Positions 26,501 through 35,801 of a DNA stretch of 64,000 bases are shown here, one piece after another. The DNA lies in contig CP110631.1 of NCBI GenBank assembly GCA_026210745.1, forward strand, positions 868,001 through 932,000, given 5' to 3'. The stretch's first letter is position 1; each line of letters opens with the position of its first letter. The notes under the pieces are model-generated. The model had not been told where the DNA came from, ran no database searches, and saw only the letters and a program-made list of their open reading frames with translations. The position numbers were made by a program, and so were the translations under genes. Origin of the DNA: Exobasidium rhododendri. Taxonomy: Eukaryota; Basidiomycota; Exobasidiomycetes; Exobasidiales; Exobasidiaceae.

Positions 26501-28271
26501 CAACAGCATTTGTGAGCTCAAGAGCGAAAGGCGCTGGGCAGTGACGGGTACACCTATAGTCAATTCAACAAAAGATTTAGGAGCATTAGCTGCTTGGTGT
26601 GGCCTGCAACCGTTCTCGCAAAATCTGAAGGACTGGTCTCTTCTGATCGAAAGACCGCTCAAGAAAGAGAACACGAGTGAGCGAGCAGCCGCTCTGTTGA
26701 GAAAGGTAGTGACGAGCATCTGTTTACGTCGACATAAGTCAATGAAGAATGCTCAAGGCGAGCCGATAGTCAAGCTGCCAGAGATCAAGTTCTACAAGCA
26801 TTCGATTCCTCTTACTCCTTCCGATAGAGACTATTACACAAAGTGTGAAATGGCTTGTCGAGAACATTTGGAGCGATGGATGAGACAAGGTGACGTCAAC
26901 GAGCATCGAAGCGCAATCTTGGTTTTCTTGCTTCGATTGAGACAGATGAGCTGCCATCGACGGTTGATTGGCAACACGCTGCTGGAAGAGATTCAAAACA
27001 AGGATTGGGATAGCGTTGATCGTTCAAAGGAACTCTCTTCTATCAAATTGACCAAAGAGGACATCCTCCAATTGCAAGAGAAGCTCAAGACCCACGTGGA
27101 AATGAACGACGATTGTCCGATCTGTATGGAGGCTCTCCTAGGAAAGGAGCCGATGATCACTCCTTGTGGACATCCGTTCTGTAAGTCTTGTCTTGGTGCT
27201 CTTGTCAATCCTTCTAACTTCAGCAACGTGGCAACGTGCCCAATGGATCGCAAGCCATTGCCTGGGATCGACAAGATGATAGAGCTGCCAATCGAATCCA
27301 CCGTGGAAGAGGATGGAGAAGATGGTAATGATGAAGAGTTCTACGAATCGACGTCGGCCAAGGTCGGCGAAGCACTCAAGATCGTCAGAGGGACACTGAA
27401 GCGAGATCCGACTGAGAAGATCTTAATCTTTTCTAACTTTGTAAAGTTCCTTAACATTGTCGGAGAAGAGCTAAAGGAGTCGAAGATCAGTCACGCTCGC
27501 TTCAATGGAGAGCTGAATGTGCACAGAAGGGTGGCAGTCCTTGAATCCTTTTGTACGCCGGTCAGTGCACGTCAAAGCGGTCTGATTAGTAGAAACATCA
27601 ACAGACTTGAAGAGCAGATACAGAAGGAACGGGCAATACAAAGGGCAAAAGCAAAGGCGGCAGCAGCAGAGTCGGAAGAAAAGGAAGCATCAGCGAGTGC
27701 GACGGTAAGGAAGGACAAAAGCCAGGATGGTAGCGATCCCTCCTCTGATGCTGTCTCCGTGAAGTCTTCTTCTTCCCTCATGGAAAGCTTGCGACGAATC
27801 GATCAAGTCGGAGAGAAAAGCAAAGTCGATGCAAAGGGGAAAGGCAAGCAGAAGTCTGGTCGAGAAGAAGACGTCTTTGGCGAGAACCCAAGCGTGCTGT
27901 TGATTTCGATGGGCTGCGGTGCCTTAGGACTCAATCTAACTGTCGCATCCACTGTCATACTCATGGATCCATGGTGGCAAAGCTCGGCTGAAGCACAAGC
28001 TATCGATCGGACTCATCGGATCGGTCAGACAAGAGACGTGAAGGTGTTTCAAATTATCAGCGACCAAACTGTGGAAGCGAGAGTACTAGAAATCCAGCAG
28101 ACAAAGGAAGGATTGGCAGAGACGGCTTTCAGTGGTTTGAGAGCCACAGGATCGAATCCTGACAAACGAGAGAAGTTGGAGACTTCCATGAAAGATCTTG
28201 GTCGATTGTTTGGTATGTCAGAAGCGCAGATCAGCCACCAGATAAGGAGCACAGGAAGCAGTCGTTCTTAA
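23582..28271 (+). CDS. SNF2-family ATPase with RING finger (Uls1/Rad5/Rad16 type)
   Basis: The main exon runs 23799-28271. I add a 49-codon first exon (23582-23728) because it starts with ATG, is coding-like (MPDEVKKGASFADAIDLD), ends at GTGAAT, and joins in phase across a 70-nt intron, giving 1539 residues. An ATG at 23826 is the alternative. Motifs in order: HTHQLQGLLWM near 460; DSMGLGKTIQ (Walker A) near 520; a Lys/Asp/Glu/Ser-rich insert of about 200 residues; DEAH near 935; VTGTPIVN; a C3HC4 RING near 1155-1196 (CPICMEALL.. CGHPFCKSC); and the helicase C domain ending DRTHRIGQTRDVKVFQI near 1450. Such enzymes translocate on DNA and act as ubiquitin or SUMO-targeted ligases in genome maintenance. 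No HIRAN domain is seen, so Uls1 is favoured over Rad5. Confidence 0.92.
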
Positions 28272-28365
28272 AAGATACTGGTGAAGATAAATTTCTCGGG
28301 AAAAGAAAAGGATAGAGGAGAAGACGTAGTAAAGGAAGAAGAGGAGGTTACAGAAGAGGAGGAGA

Positions 28366-28452
28366 ATAGAAGAGTAGAAGAGTAGAAGAGTAGAAGAGCA
28401 GAAGAGTAGAAGAGTAGAAGAGTAGAAGAGTAAAAGAGCAGAAGATTAGAAG
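28366..28452. repeat. imperfect 8-bp tandem repeat (AGTAGAAG)n
   Basis: About ten copies of AGTAGAAG or AGCAGAAG in the 3' flank of the SNF2 gene; all purine except the T or C. Confidence 0.85.
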
Positions 28453-28472
28453 AAACAGAGACATGAACGAGG

Positions 28473-28500
28473 TCCCGTTTCAGTCCTGTACTGAACGGGA
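28473..28500 (+). other. short hairpin in the 3' flank
   Basis: TCCCGTTTCAGT and ACTGAACGGGA form a stem with one bulged T and a 5-nt loop. It sits about 200 bp after the SNF2 stop codon, just beyond the purine repeat. It could shape the mRNA 3' end; there is no direct evidence. Confidence 0.4.
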
Positions 28501-28981
28501 GGAACAGACATCACCACATCATAATACCCCTCTTCCATCACAGCACTTGTTCCCCAGCCGGAGCATAGATCATCCATTTGTATATTCATCCTTCAAACCC
28601 TGAGATTAAAATAGCATATGATACGTTTCGTGACCCAAGAGAGGAGAGATATTCGCTGCGAACAAGGGACGCGTATCTATACTGCTTAAATCAAGCGAAA
28701 GACACCGCGTGGCAAATAGGAAAATAAATTTCGGCTTTAGTGAAGATGTTAGATTGAGCTTGGGGTGGCAGGCATGGGCGGAGTCGAGCGACCCGATTCC
28801 CCCAGGGGTATGAGATCATTACGCTTGGTCTGGCTTCTCTTTGAAGAAAGCCGATCTAGTCGATATTGAGAGAGCCCACAAAAAGCGGGAAAGGGCAGCA
28901 CCAATCCGGGGTCCATCCTTATCACCGTATCATCTTTGCTACTCTTCTGCCCGCCCCCTTTCCTTCTCGTGACAGCCTCCG

Positions 28982-31076
28982 ATGGATCGCGATAATTCTT
29001 CTCGGGGTCACCTCATACTGAAGTCACGCAGGCCGCTTCCTCGATTTGCTTGTGCGATACCGGTGCCTCATCCAGACACGTCCATCCACCAACTGAGATC
29101 GACCATCGTCGCCATCCTTACCGGTCAAGTGTCAGCTCGCCCGACATCAGGTAGTGTCACGAACGGCAATGGTTCAACAAACAAGTCGGATGGTTCCGCG
29201 TTGAGCTATTCAGAGCATGTAAAGCAGGTCACAATACACGAATGGAGGATGAAGAGTTTGGTATTGGAATTGCGACAGAATGCTCTCATTGCTCCCGAGA
29301 CACGGAACGCAGTCGACGAGGAGGACGAAGAGGACAAAGATGCAGAAGCGATGAGTGGATTTGAGTTGCAGGATGACCATGAATGTGCCTTACTGGAACA
29401 TGGTGACGAAGTAAGGTGAGAAGTTTGTTTCAGTATGAAGAAAATGCGGCGGTGAAATTGATCCATTTTTTCTTCCTCCTCTAACTTGTCCCTATCAAAG
29501 CATCTGGCTAAGACCGGGTCAGGATATAGAATCGCTTCGACTACCCAAGCTTTCGTCGAAGCATCTATACGGCTTGCCCAACCAACCTTCCTTGGATCGT
29601 ACTAATACCCTCCTTGGCAATCCGCCCGTCTATTCTCAAGTTGCACCAGATTTCGCATTCACACCCTCTTCGCCATCTGTTCGAGAGCCAGCGGAGCCCT
29701 CGTCCCATTCTTCCAGTGTTTCCGCTCATCCGGACGTCCAATTTGAGACGCAAAACCGTCATTGGGCCCCTCCGAATCACCATCGAGTCTTTCTTGTAGG
29801 TGGAAGCAGCAACGAGAATGGGGTTTTATCTTCACCCAACCATCTGAGTAACAGCAATAGTAATGGCGTCAAAAAGGTAAAGAAGGAGAAACCAAAGCGA
29901 CTCAATTCGACGGGATACTTTTCACCTCAACTGATGGAACAGAAAAAGACTGAAAAGGAAAGGCCCGTACAGTCTCGAAGTCAATCCGGACCGCTCAAAG
30001 TCGCTGCTTCTCCTTTACCACCAACACCGCAAGGATACGACGCATCAGCTTTTCCAGCTCCCAATGCTTCGACCGCACCGCTCATTTCTCAACCATCTAT
30101 CCTTCCTACAGCCATGACATCCAGTCCGCCATCGTCGCCCATCGTTCCTACACCTTCGTCTGACGCTGTGGCAGCACAGCTTCGAGCCCGACAAGCCTCC
30201 TTCTCCAGAGCAGAAATGGCTGAAAAGGAAAAGGCAAGAAGATCAGGCACGAAGAAGATGCCTTCGGATGCGCTTATTGTTGGACCAGGAGTGCAAGGCA
30301 AGTTCGGTAGAAATACCTCGTACGATGGCAGAGCCGAGAAAGGAGGGGGTGGAGGAGTGGCTGCAAGAGGAGACGGCGTGGCCCATGGAACAGACGCACA
30401 CGGTAACTTCGATGCCTTTGTTTCATTTACAGCAGCTAGCTCAGAGGTACAGCCTCCATCTAGACCGCAAGCAAGTCGTACCCGGAGATCGTCGAATCGA
30501 TCAGGACATTCCGATAACAAAAATGGTGTCGAAGTCCGACGACCGAGTCAAGGCCGCGCATCCTCCTCTGCAAAGATGATCGAAAGGAAAGCCAGTCTGG
30601 CTACCCTGAGCATTGCAGAAGGGTCTCACGCCCCGACAAGTCCGGCAACGGAATTGCTACCACCCATGCCCTTGCCTAGACCATACTACAGCTCACAGGA
30701 CTCTTCAGCACACCAATCCCCTAATCTAAACATACCTACGGCTCTGACGCCAGTCTTGCCCATCTTGGAAGGAGCCGAACCACCTGCTGCCGATCCTTCC
30801 GAATCAAATGCCAGCAGCAGTGAAGCTCCCCCCGTCAAAGTATTGACAAGGGCTGAAAGGCGGTACCTCGACGTGATGAAAGACCTCGACGCAGAAAAGG
30901 AAAAGCAAAGTCAGAGAGAACAGCAGCGAAGGGAGGCCACCATCAAGAGAGAAGCCGAGAAGCTCAAAGCTGTTGCCAAGTACGAAGAGGAACAGAACCA
31001 GAAGAAAAAGCAGCTGAAATGGGAAATATGGCAGGAAGTTCGAGCTCGTCAAGCAAAGGAGAAGACGACAAAATGA
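28982..31076 (+). CDS. unrecognised protein with C-terminal coiled coil
   Basis: Two exons, 28982-29415 and 29501-31076, joined across an 85-nt intron that splits a Ser codon, give 669 residues. The N-terminal 170 residues look folded: RFACAIPVPHPDTSIHQL, an acidic loop near 115-125, and after the intron SIWLRPGQDIESLRLPKL. The middle (200-560) is Ser/Pro/Ala-rich and disordered with basic patches. The last 80 residues are a charged helix (LTRAERRYLDVMKDLDAEKE onward) with Lys/Glu/Gln repeats, likely a coiled coil. I recognise no catalytic motif or named family. Confidence 0.7.
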
Positions 31077-31434
31077 GCAAACCTACAGCCACTACCTCGT
31101 CGTAAATACCTGCCAATGTGTACATTCTGCACGCTCTGCATCCTAAACGCCCTTTCCCCCCCCCCCTTTGTTCGAGTCCCAAATCCTCACATCATTATCA
31201 ATCTTGTATTTGTTTCTTCCACACCCACATTTCCATTGCACACATTGCCCTTGCAGCTGCCGCTCGATGCACTTACGCCTTCTTCCCGTAAACTTAATTC
31301 GGTGCAGATTGAGGACAGCGTACAGCCCTCCCATGAGCAGTCTCGCTCCCCGCCTTCTTCTCTTCTCGAATCCTTCTGACCCTTTTTCCCTCTTTCGCCT
31401 TCCTACCTTCCCTCTCTGCTCTCCAATTCCTGCA
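31077..31434. other. intergenic, pyrimidine-rich
   Basis: 358 bp with C/T-rich stretches just before the next ATG (31370-31430), typical of promoters in this window. The frame of the next gene stays open upstream to about 31168 but reads as untranslated leader. Confidence 0.5.
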
Positions 31435-32544
31435 ATGTCGCCCTCCTACTCTTCCTACTCTAACTTCCTAACGGATCTACCGCTTCCGGATTGCCCTCGT
31501 TGGGATTCAGTACTTGCCACTACACGATCAACGACCACTACTTTTGATGAGGCTTACGAGACGTTTGACACCAACGGAGGCCCTTTTCCCTCTTATGACA
31601 CCGCAATGTCGACGTTAGATGGCGGGGACCCAATAGGAACGTCACACTATCGACAAGATGCTGCAATCTTTCAACAGCAAGATTCTGTGGAAATTCCGTC
31701 GTCCACCACTTCTTTCCAGCAGTTCTACGCTCCACCCTTCGACGAAGAAAGCAAGATAATGACGCCTAAGGCACGGCAATCATTGTATGTCGCCATTGAT
31801 CATACTCACTCTTCTGAATACTACTCCTTATCGCCAAACTTGTACACAGCAGTACCAGCCCCGGAGAAGCCAGTGCGGAGAGGCGCCGCATGGAGAAGAA
31901 GGAGGCGAGAGAGCAAGACAAAGCAGCGGAGGGATGAGGCGACCTCAGTACATCGATCCCAGTCAATCACCGCGAGACAGGCGATGGTTCCAATAGTACA
32001 AGGCGTACTTCCAGGAGCTCCCCGTAAAAGCCGCTCAGAGTCAGTGGAAAAGAGTTCTTCTGTCATTGGACCAGCTATGCGAGCAGACGAGATGAAGTGC
32101 TGGCAGCAGAGTGTGCAGGATTGGACGTGCTCACTCAGCGAGGCTGGTACGTGGAGCGGTACATTGACAGCCGCAACGACGACAACAAGCAATCGTAGTA
32201 CACACCCTCTTCCTGATCCTATGCATACATGGCCTTTACCGCTTTCTCCGTCCGTGCAGTTCCCAGCTCCGCGCCTTCAACGCAACGTTCTCTACGACTC
32301 ACACGACTCAAGGATTATCGCTGACCCAAAGGTGGGCTTCTGTGGCATATCGCAGCTCTTCCGGCCTTCATTCGGCAGATCAAGAAGTCAAGACCATCTT
32401 TCGGCGACAATCAGGACAATCGACCGGTCTCCCTCCGTGGGCTACAATGACCTGCTTTCGATCACCAATGCTCTCTTGACAACAGACCCCCCGAACTCGA
32501 ACGTGCGGTACCTCGTTTGCGCATCCGCCAACATTTTGCCGTGA
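31435..32544 (+). CDS. unrecognised Ser/Thr/Arg-rich protein
   Basis: Single exon, 369 residues from the ATG at 31435. I chose it over upstream in-frame starts because the sequence before it is a pyrimidine-rich leader. Features are an acidic and Tyr/Thr-rich N-terminus (FDEAYETFDTNGGPFPSYDT), a very basic patch near residues 145-165 (RRGAAWRRRRRESKTKQRRD) that could be a nuclear signal, and scattered RSxS motifs fit for kinase sites. No domain is recognised. The TGA lies about 55 bp before the degraded permease at 32600. Confidence 0.5.
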   Translation: MSPSYSSYSNFLTDLPLPDCPRWDSVLATTRSTTTTFDEAYETFDTNGGPFPSYDTAMSTLDGGDPIGTSHYRQDAAIFQQQDSVEIPSSTTSFQQFYAPPFDEESKIMTPKARQSLYVAIDHTHSSEYYSLSPNLYTAVPAPEKPVRRGAAWRRRRRESKTKQRRDEATSVHRSQSITARQAMVPIVQGVLPGAPRKSRSESVEKSSSVIGPAMRADEMKCWQQSVQDWTCSLSEAGTWSGTLTAATTTTSNRSTHPLPDPMHTWPLPLSPSVQFPAPRLQRNVLYDSHDSRIIADPKVGFCGISQLFRPSFGRSRSQDHLSATIRTIDRSPSVGYNDLLSITNALLTTDPPNSNVRYLVCASANILP

Positions 32545-32599
32545 CACTCTTCAAGTGTTGGTCAAGAGGGCCTCTCCGTGGAAAGAAGTACTCGTCACC

Positions 32600-33479
32600 A
32601 CTGAAGAGCGTCTTCTACTCCGTGATGCTGAACAGCACCGGCTTGAGCAGTGATGGATACAATGCGCATGTGATTTCATCCACGTCCCTCGTTCTCTCCC
32701 GTCTCTATCTACTCGAGCTCACAATCGGCCTCAAGAGACTCGATTGTCACAAGCGTACTTCATCGGTGTCATCGTGGGTACGTGAAGGAGGGGCAGAGGC
32801 CGGACAAATGGTCACAGCGTGCAAGCAACTGATGCCCAGTCTACATTCTTCCCACTCGCAAGGGCTTCTCTCTCTTTGGATGTTTGGTCGATCGCTTCAG
32901 TATGGCGAGCGGATGTCCTCTTTACTATCCTACTTTTACTGGTGAGTATCCATCTCAGCACTGGTGCAAGTGGAGCCTCAGTACAATGCATGATCTGGGT
33001 GCTGATCATAGGGCGTGGGATCGTAGGCATTGGGTGTGGTGGAGAGTATAGCACCTGTCGAGCGAGCATCACTGAAGCTTTCACCGGCTAACCTACGCTG
33101 AGCCACGACAAAGGTATGACTTTGTAGCATGTCCAGCAGGCCTTTCAGCCGCGCCTACCATCGATGCTTTAAGCGGAGGTCCAGCGGTCACTCATACACA
33201 GCGTTGGCTTCGGAGCACTTACAAAGCCTTTTACCCTACCCGGCTGTCTCCTCGGTGCATGAGGTGCGAGGCCAGCAAGTAGTGTTCTACGTCGCTCGCA
33301 GCTTCAGCGTACTGGGTACTGTGATCACGTACTTTCTCATTCCTGCAATGTCCACAGATCTAGACGTGGAAGATCAAGCATTCGAAGACTGGCTCGCTAG
33401 TAACGGTATTACTTCGTCGACGAATGTTCCAGTCCTGCTACCGGTGTCAAGCGATATCGCGCTTAGAAAGAGCGAATGA
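32600..33479 (+). pseudogene. degraded GIT1-type glycerophosphodiester permease (MFS)
   Basis: Pieces of one transporter lie in order but in different frames. The N-terminal TM1 region is SSDGYNAHVISSTSLVLSRL (32640-32720). Next comes QAYFIGVIVG (32750-32779) and, in another frame, FGCLVDRFS (about 32877-32905). One base off is the helix run ADVLFTILLLLVSIHLSTG.. LIIGRGIVGIGCGGEYSTC (32909-33091), which ends at a stop. The C-terminal tail follows: TYFLIPAMSTDLDVEDQAFE DWLASNG (33330-33410). These match the conserved blocks of Git1-like permeases, which import glycerophosphoinositol or glycerophosphocholine. About half of a normal 500-residue protein, from TM5 to TM11, is missing, and at least one frameshift and one stop are present. 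A GTACGT donor near 32778 and a CCCAG at about 32838 may be an old intron. It cannot make a working transporter. Confidence 0.75.
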
Positions 33480-33834
33480 CAGAGATGGCATCTCATGCTC
33501 CAGCAAAGAAGATGACGACTTCGCTCAAAAGTTCGAGCGTTCTAGCGCATGAGAATGTCAAGATCTATTGATCGGATGCTGTTAAGTACAATGAAGATAT
33601 GTGTGTGCAGAATGTAGTAATATGAAGGCGAGAGGACCGAGAAAATGATTACGTACTTGATTCTAGAATGTTAACAAGAAAGGGACTGAATTTCATGAAG
33701 AAGGAGAAAAGAGAACTAGAGCCAAAGACAAAGGAGTAGGCACGATAGAAGGCCTGACGTGCCTGCCTGCATCGGGTGTGCTCTGGAAGAAGATGCTAAA
33801 GATGCCTTGCCAAGGAATACCGTCGTCGTCGTCA
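33480..33834. other. intergenic between permease fossil and a minus-strand gene
   Basis: 355 bp of A/G-rich sequence with no gene. It lies 3' to both neighbours. Confidence 0.5.
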
Positions 33835-34704
33835 CTAGAGCACGTAATTGGGACTCCTCGGGGCTAGCCAGGGTGCATTCCTTCTGCTTAACAAGTCGGA
33901 GGTGTTCGGGCTAGTCACTTCAATGGAGGGCATCTTGTCGAGGCTAGATGTTTCCGTCAAGTGAAGGGCGTTGTGGTGGTCGAGACGGCCCACATTGGTG
34001 TTCAACGAGCCGAGCACAGCTACGTTGTTTCCCTTGCCAGACTTCCTCGTCGCTTCTGCCTCGACTGCTCCGCTCCACTCCCGCAAAGGTCGTACGATCT
34101 GCAGATTCAGGATTGCCCGTTTCTCAGCGCTACGGATTCTCGGCATTTGCAATGTATTCCGAAGCCATTCGGTATCGTCTGATCTTTCCCCCAACTTTGT
34201 CTTGACTTTGCATCGCCCAGCTCCGAATTTCATCCAAGTCAGTAGGACTCTCGTCAGAACCTTGAGACTCTCGCTTGTGACATTCTCATTAGCGGTGTCA
34301 TCACTGCCATTACGAGAAGCAATGAAGACTGTGCCCTGCTTAGGTTGTGGCGCCTGAGGGTCTGTTTGAAGTGGCCACGTATACAGTGTCGCGGTGGGCA
34401 GGTGATAGAGTGCGACCAAGACCATGCCGGATGCATTCCGGACACGCTCAATCGACAGTAAAGACCAGTCGTGATTGCTAGGGATTGGGTCTTCTTGCGT
34501 GCTCAATTCTGCCAGACTCGATCGGGAGGATGCAGCCAAAGGGACCGATCGAATGTCTGGTGAAGCTGATGAGCGCTGTGAGTCTACACTACTGTCCAAG
34601 GTGCTAGTGCTGCCTCGATTGCGCGAGGCAGATGGTAGACTGTAGAGGTGCGTTCCTTGTCGTTCCATGCCAGGTCGATTGGGCGAAGAGCTTTGAGAAC
34701 GCAT
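33835..34704 (-). CDS. unrecognised 289-residue protein
   Basis: A single exon. Residues 1-75 are Ser/Arg-rich and disordered. From about 80 to 220 the sequence looks folded, with alternating hydrophobic strands and helices: DWSLLSIERVRNASGMVLVA LYHLPTA, then SLKVLTRVLLTWMKFGAG and RAILNLQIVRPLREW. The C-terminus is Asn/Ser-rich. No known motif was found. The ATG at 34704 is preceded by a tandem GA-rich repeat in its leader. Confidence 0.55.
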   Translation of the reverse strand: MRSQSSSPNRPGMERQGTHLYSLPSASRNRGSTSTLDSSVDSQRSSASPDIRSVPLAASSRSSLAELSTQEDPIPSNHDWSLLSIERVRNASGMVLVALYHLPTATLYTWPLQTDPQAPQPKQGTVFIASRNGSDDTANENVTSESLKVLTRVLLTWMKFGAGRCKVKTKLGERSDDTEWLRNTLQMPRIRSAEKRAILNLQIVRPLREWSGAVEAEATRKSGKGNNVAVLGSLNTNVGRLDHHNALHLTETSSLDKMPSIEVTSPNTSDLLSRRNAPWLAPRSPNYVL

Positions 34705-34746
34705 GATGGAGCAGATAGGAAACAGCTACGTGTAGGAAGGAGTAGC

Positions 34747-34803
34747 AGAAGAAGGAGAAGAAGTAGAACGAGAAGAAGGAGAAGAAGTAGAACGAGAAGA
34801 AGG
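34747..34803. repeat. 24-bp tandem repeat, 2.4 copies
   Basis: Two identical 24-bp units (AGAAGAAGGAGAAGAAGTAG plus AACG) and a partial third, all purine but for T and C, in the leader of the 33835-34704 gene. Confidence 0.85.
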
Positions 34804-35086
34804 GATATGGCAGTGAAGTTTCTGGCAACACAGTCCGGTCTTGGCAATGTCTGAGTTTAGTCGGAATTTGGCACTGAGCGTTGCGTGTCGTGCCCTCTCT
34901 TGTTGGAGGTCCAGGAGTAACTTTAGATGGCGACTTCCCAAAATACTACCTCTCCCTCACTTCTAGCGGAGAATATACCCAATACAACCTCACTACGGCA
35001 GACGACAAGCCTCCGATAGACACAGCCGACTCTGTGAAATTTTCGGGCCAAGGGGGGGGGAGATTATGCTGAGGTGGGAAATATGT

Positions 35087-35114
35087 GGCTTGGACCTGCA
35101 AACCGATCCAAGCC
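35087..35114. other. 8-bp inverted repeat
   Basis: GGCTTGGA and TCCAAGCC, perfect arms 12 bp apart, in otherwise unexplained sequence upstream of FZR1. Confidence 0.4.
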
Positions 35115-35801
35115 CAAGAAATTCCTCCTTGACTTCTCCTAAGGAAACTTTGAAGCCGGTGGGAGCAAAAGTAACACAAACATCAGGGTTCCCCTTTGAA
35201 CTTTAGGTGGACCCCCCTTTTTCTTAGGTTTCCCCCCTTTATTTAAGATTTGCACTGAATTATTTCGCCGATGCTCACGTGTGTGGCACGTCGAGTGCCA
35301 GATACAACCCAAGCCATCAGCCGGTCGACATCGATTTCCCCTTGTAGATCTAAACTCTGAAACGGTGCCCCGACGCACAATTTAATTACTTGACCTTATG
35401 AAAGTAACAACGATCATTGATCACCCAATCTCGGCCGCGGCTCCACCCCTTCAGCAGCATCGCACACCACACGACAGCTCAAGATCCAATTGACGTCACT
35501 TTGAGTGTCTACGAGACGAGTCTGACTTCAGTCTGCGAAGACTGGGCGTGGAGAATTAGGCTACATACCGGGTAGTGGGAAAGGAGTGGGCAAGAGAGGT
35601 TCTAAATCCCGTGCGAGTGGCTGAGAAGCACCATCATCCCAAAAGAGGAAACGCCTTGAGCAGGAGTGCAACACAAATAACACGAACAGGCGTCGAAATA
35701 TTTAAACGAACAGTGGTATGCAGTAGGAGACGGAAGCACATCGAAAGGTAACGTAGAAGAGATAGCATCAGAGGATTGTTGTTTCTCATCAACGTGCCAT
35801 C

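Larger units (their letters stand above)
28272..28981. other. intergenic with 3' microsatellite and hairpin
   Basis: 710 bp between two plus-strand genes. It has a purine-rich octanucleotide repeat at 28366-28452, a hairpin at 28473-28500 and otherwise unremarkable upstream sequence for the next gene. Confidence 0.6.
34705..35801. other. 1.1 kb without a supported gene
   Basis: This is the promoter between a minus-strand gene and FZR1. A plus-strand run at 34881-35072 is open and faintly protein-like (DGDFPKYYLSLTSSGEYTQY) but has no ATG. It is followed by a G-run (35051-35060), an 8-bp inverted repeat at 35087-35114 and C/T homopolymer runs near 35205-35245. A decayed gene or element fragment is possible but not shown. 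Confidence 0.4.

Noticed and set aside
28366-28452. CRISPR-like array
   Set aside because: It is a simple purine tandem repeat without spacers in a fungal genome.
31168-31434. Upstream extension of the 31435-32544 gene with a hydrophobic start
   Set aside because: Pyrimidine-rich leader sequence; the ATG at 31435 begins the coding-like part.
34881-35072. Plus-strand stretch reading like a small beta-rich protein
   Set aside because: No ATG and no splice partner found; noted only in the intergenic entry.
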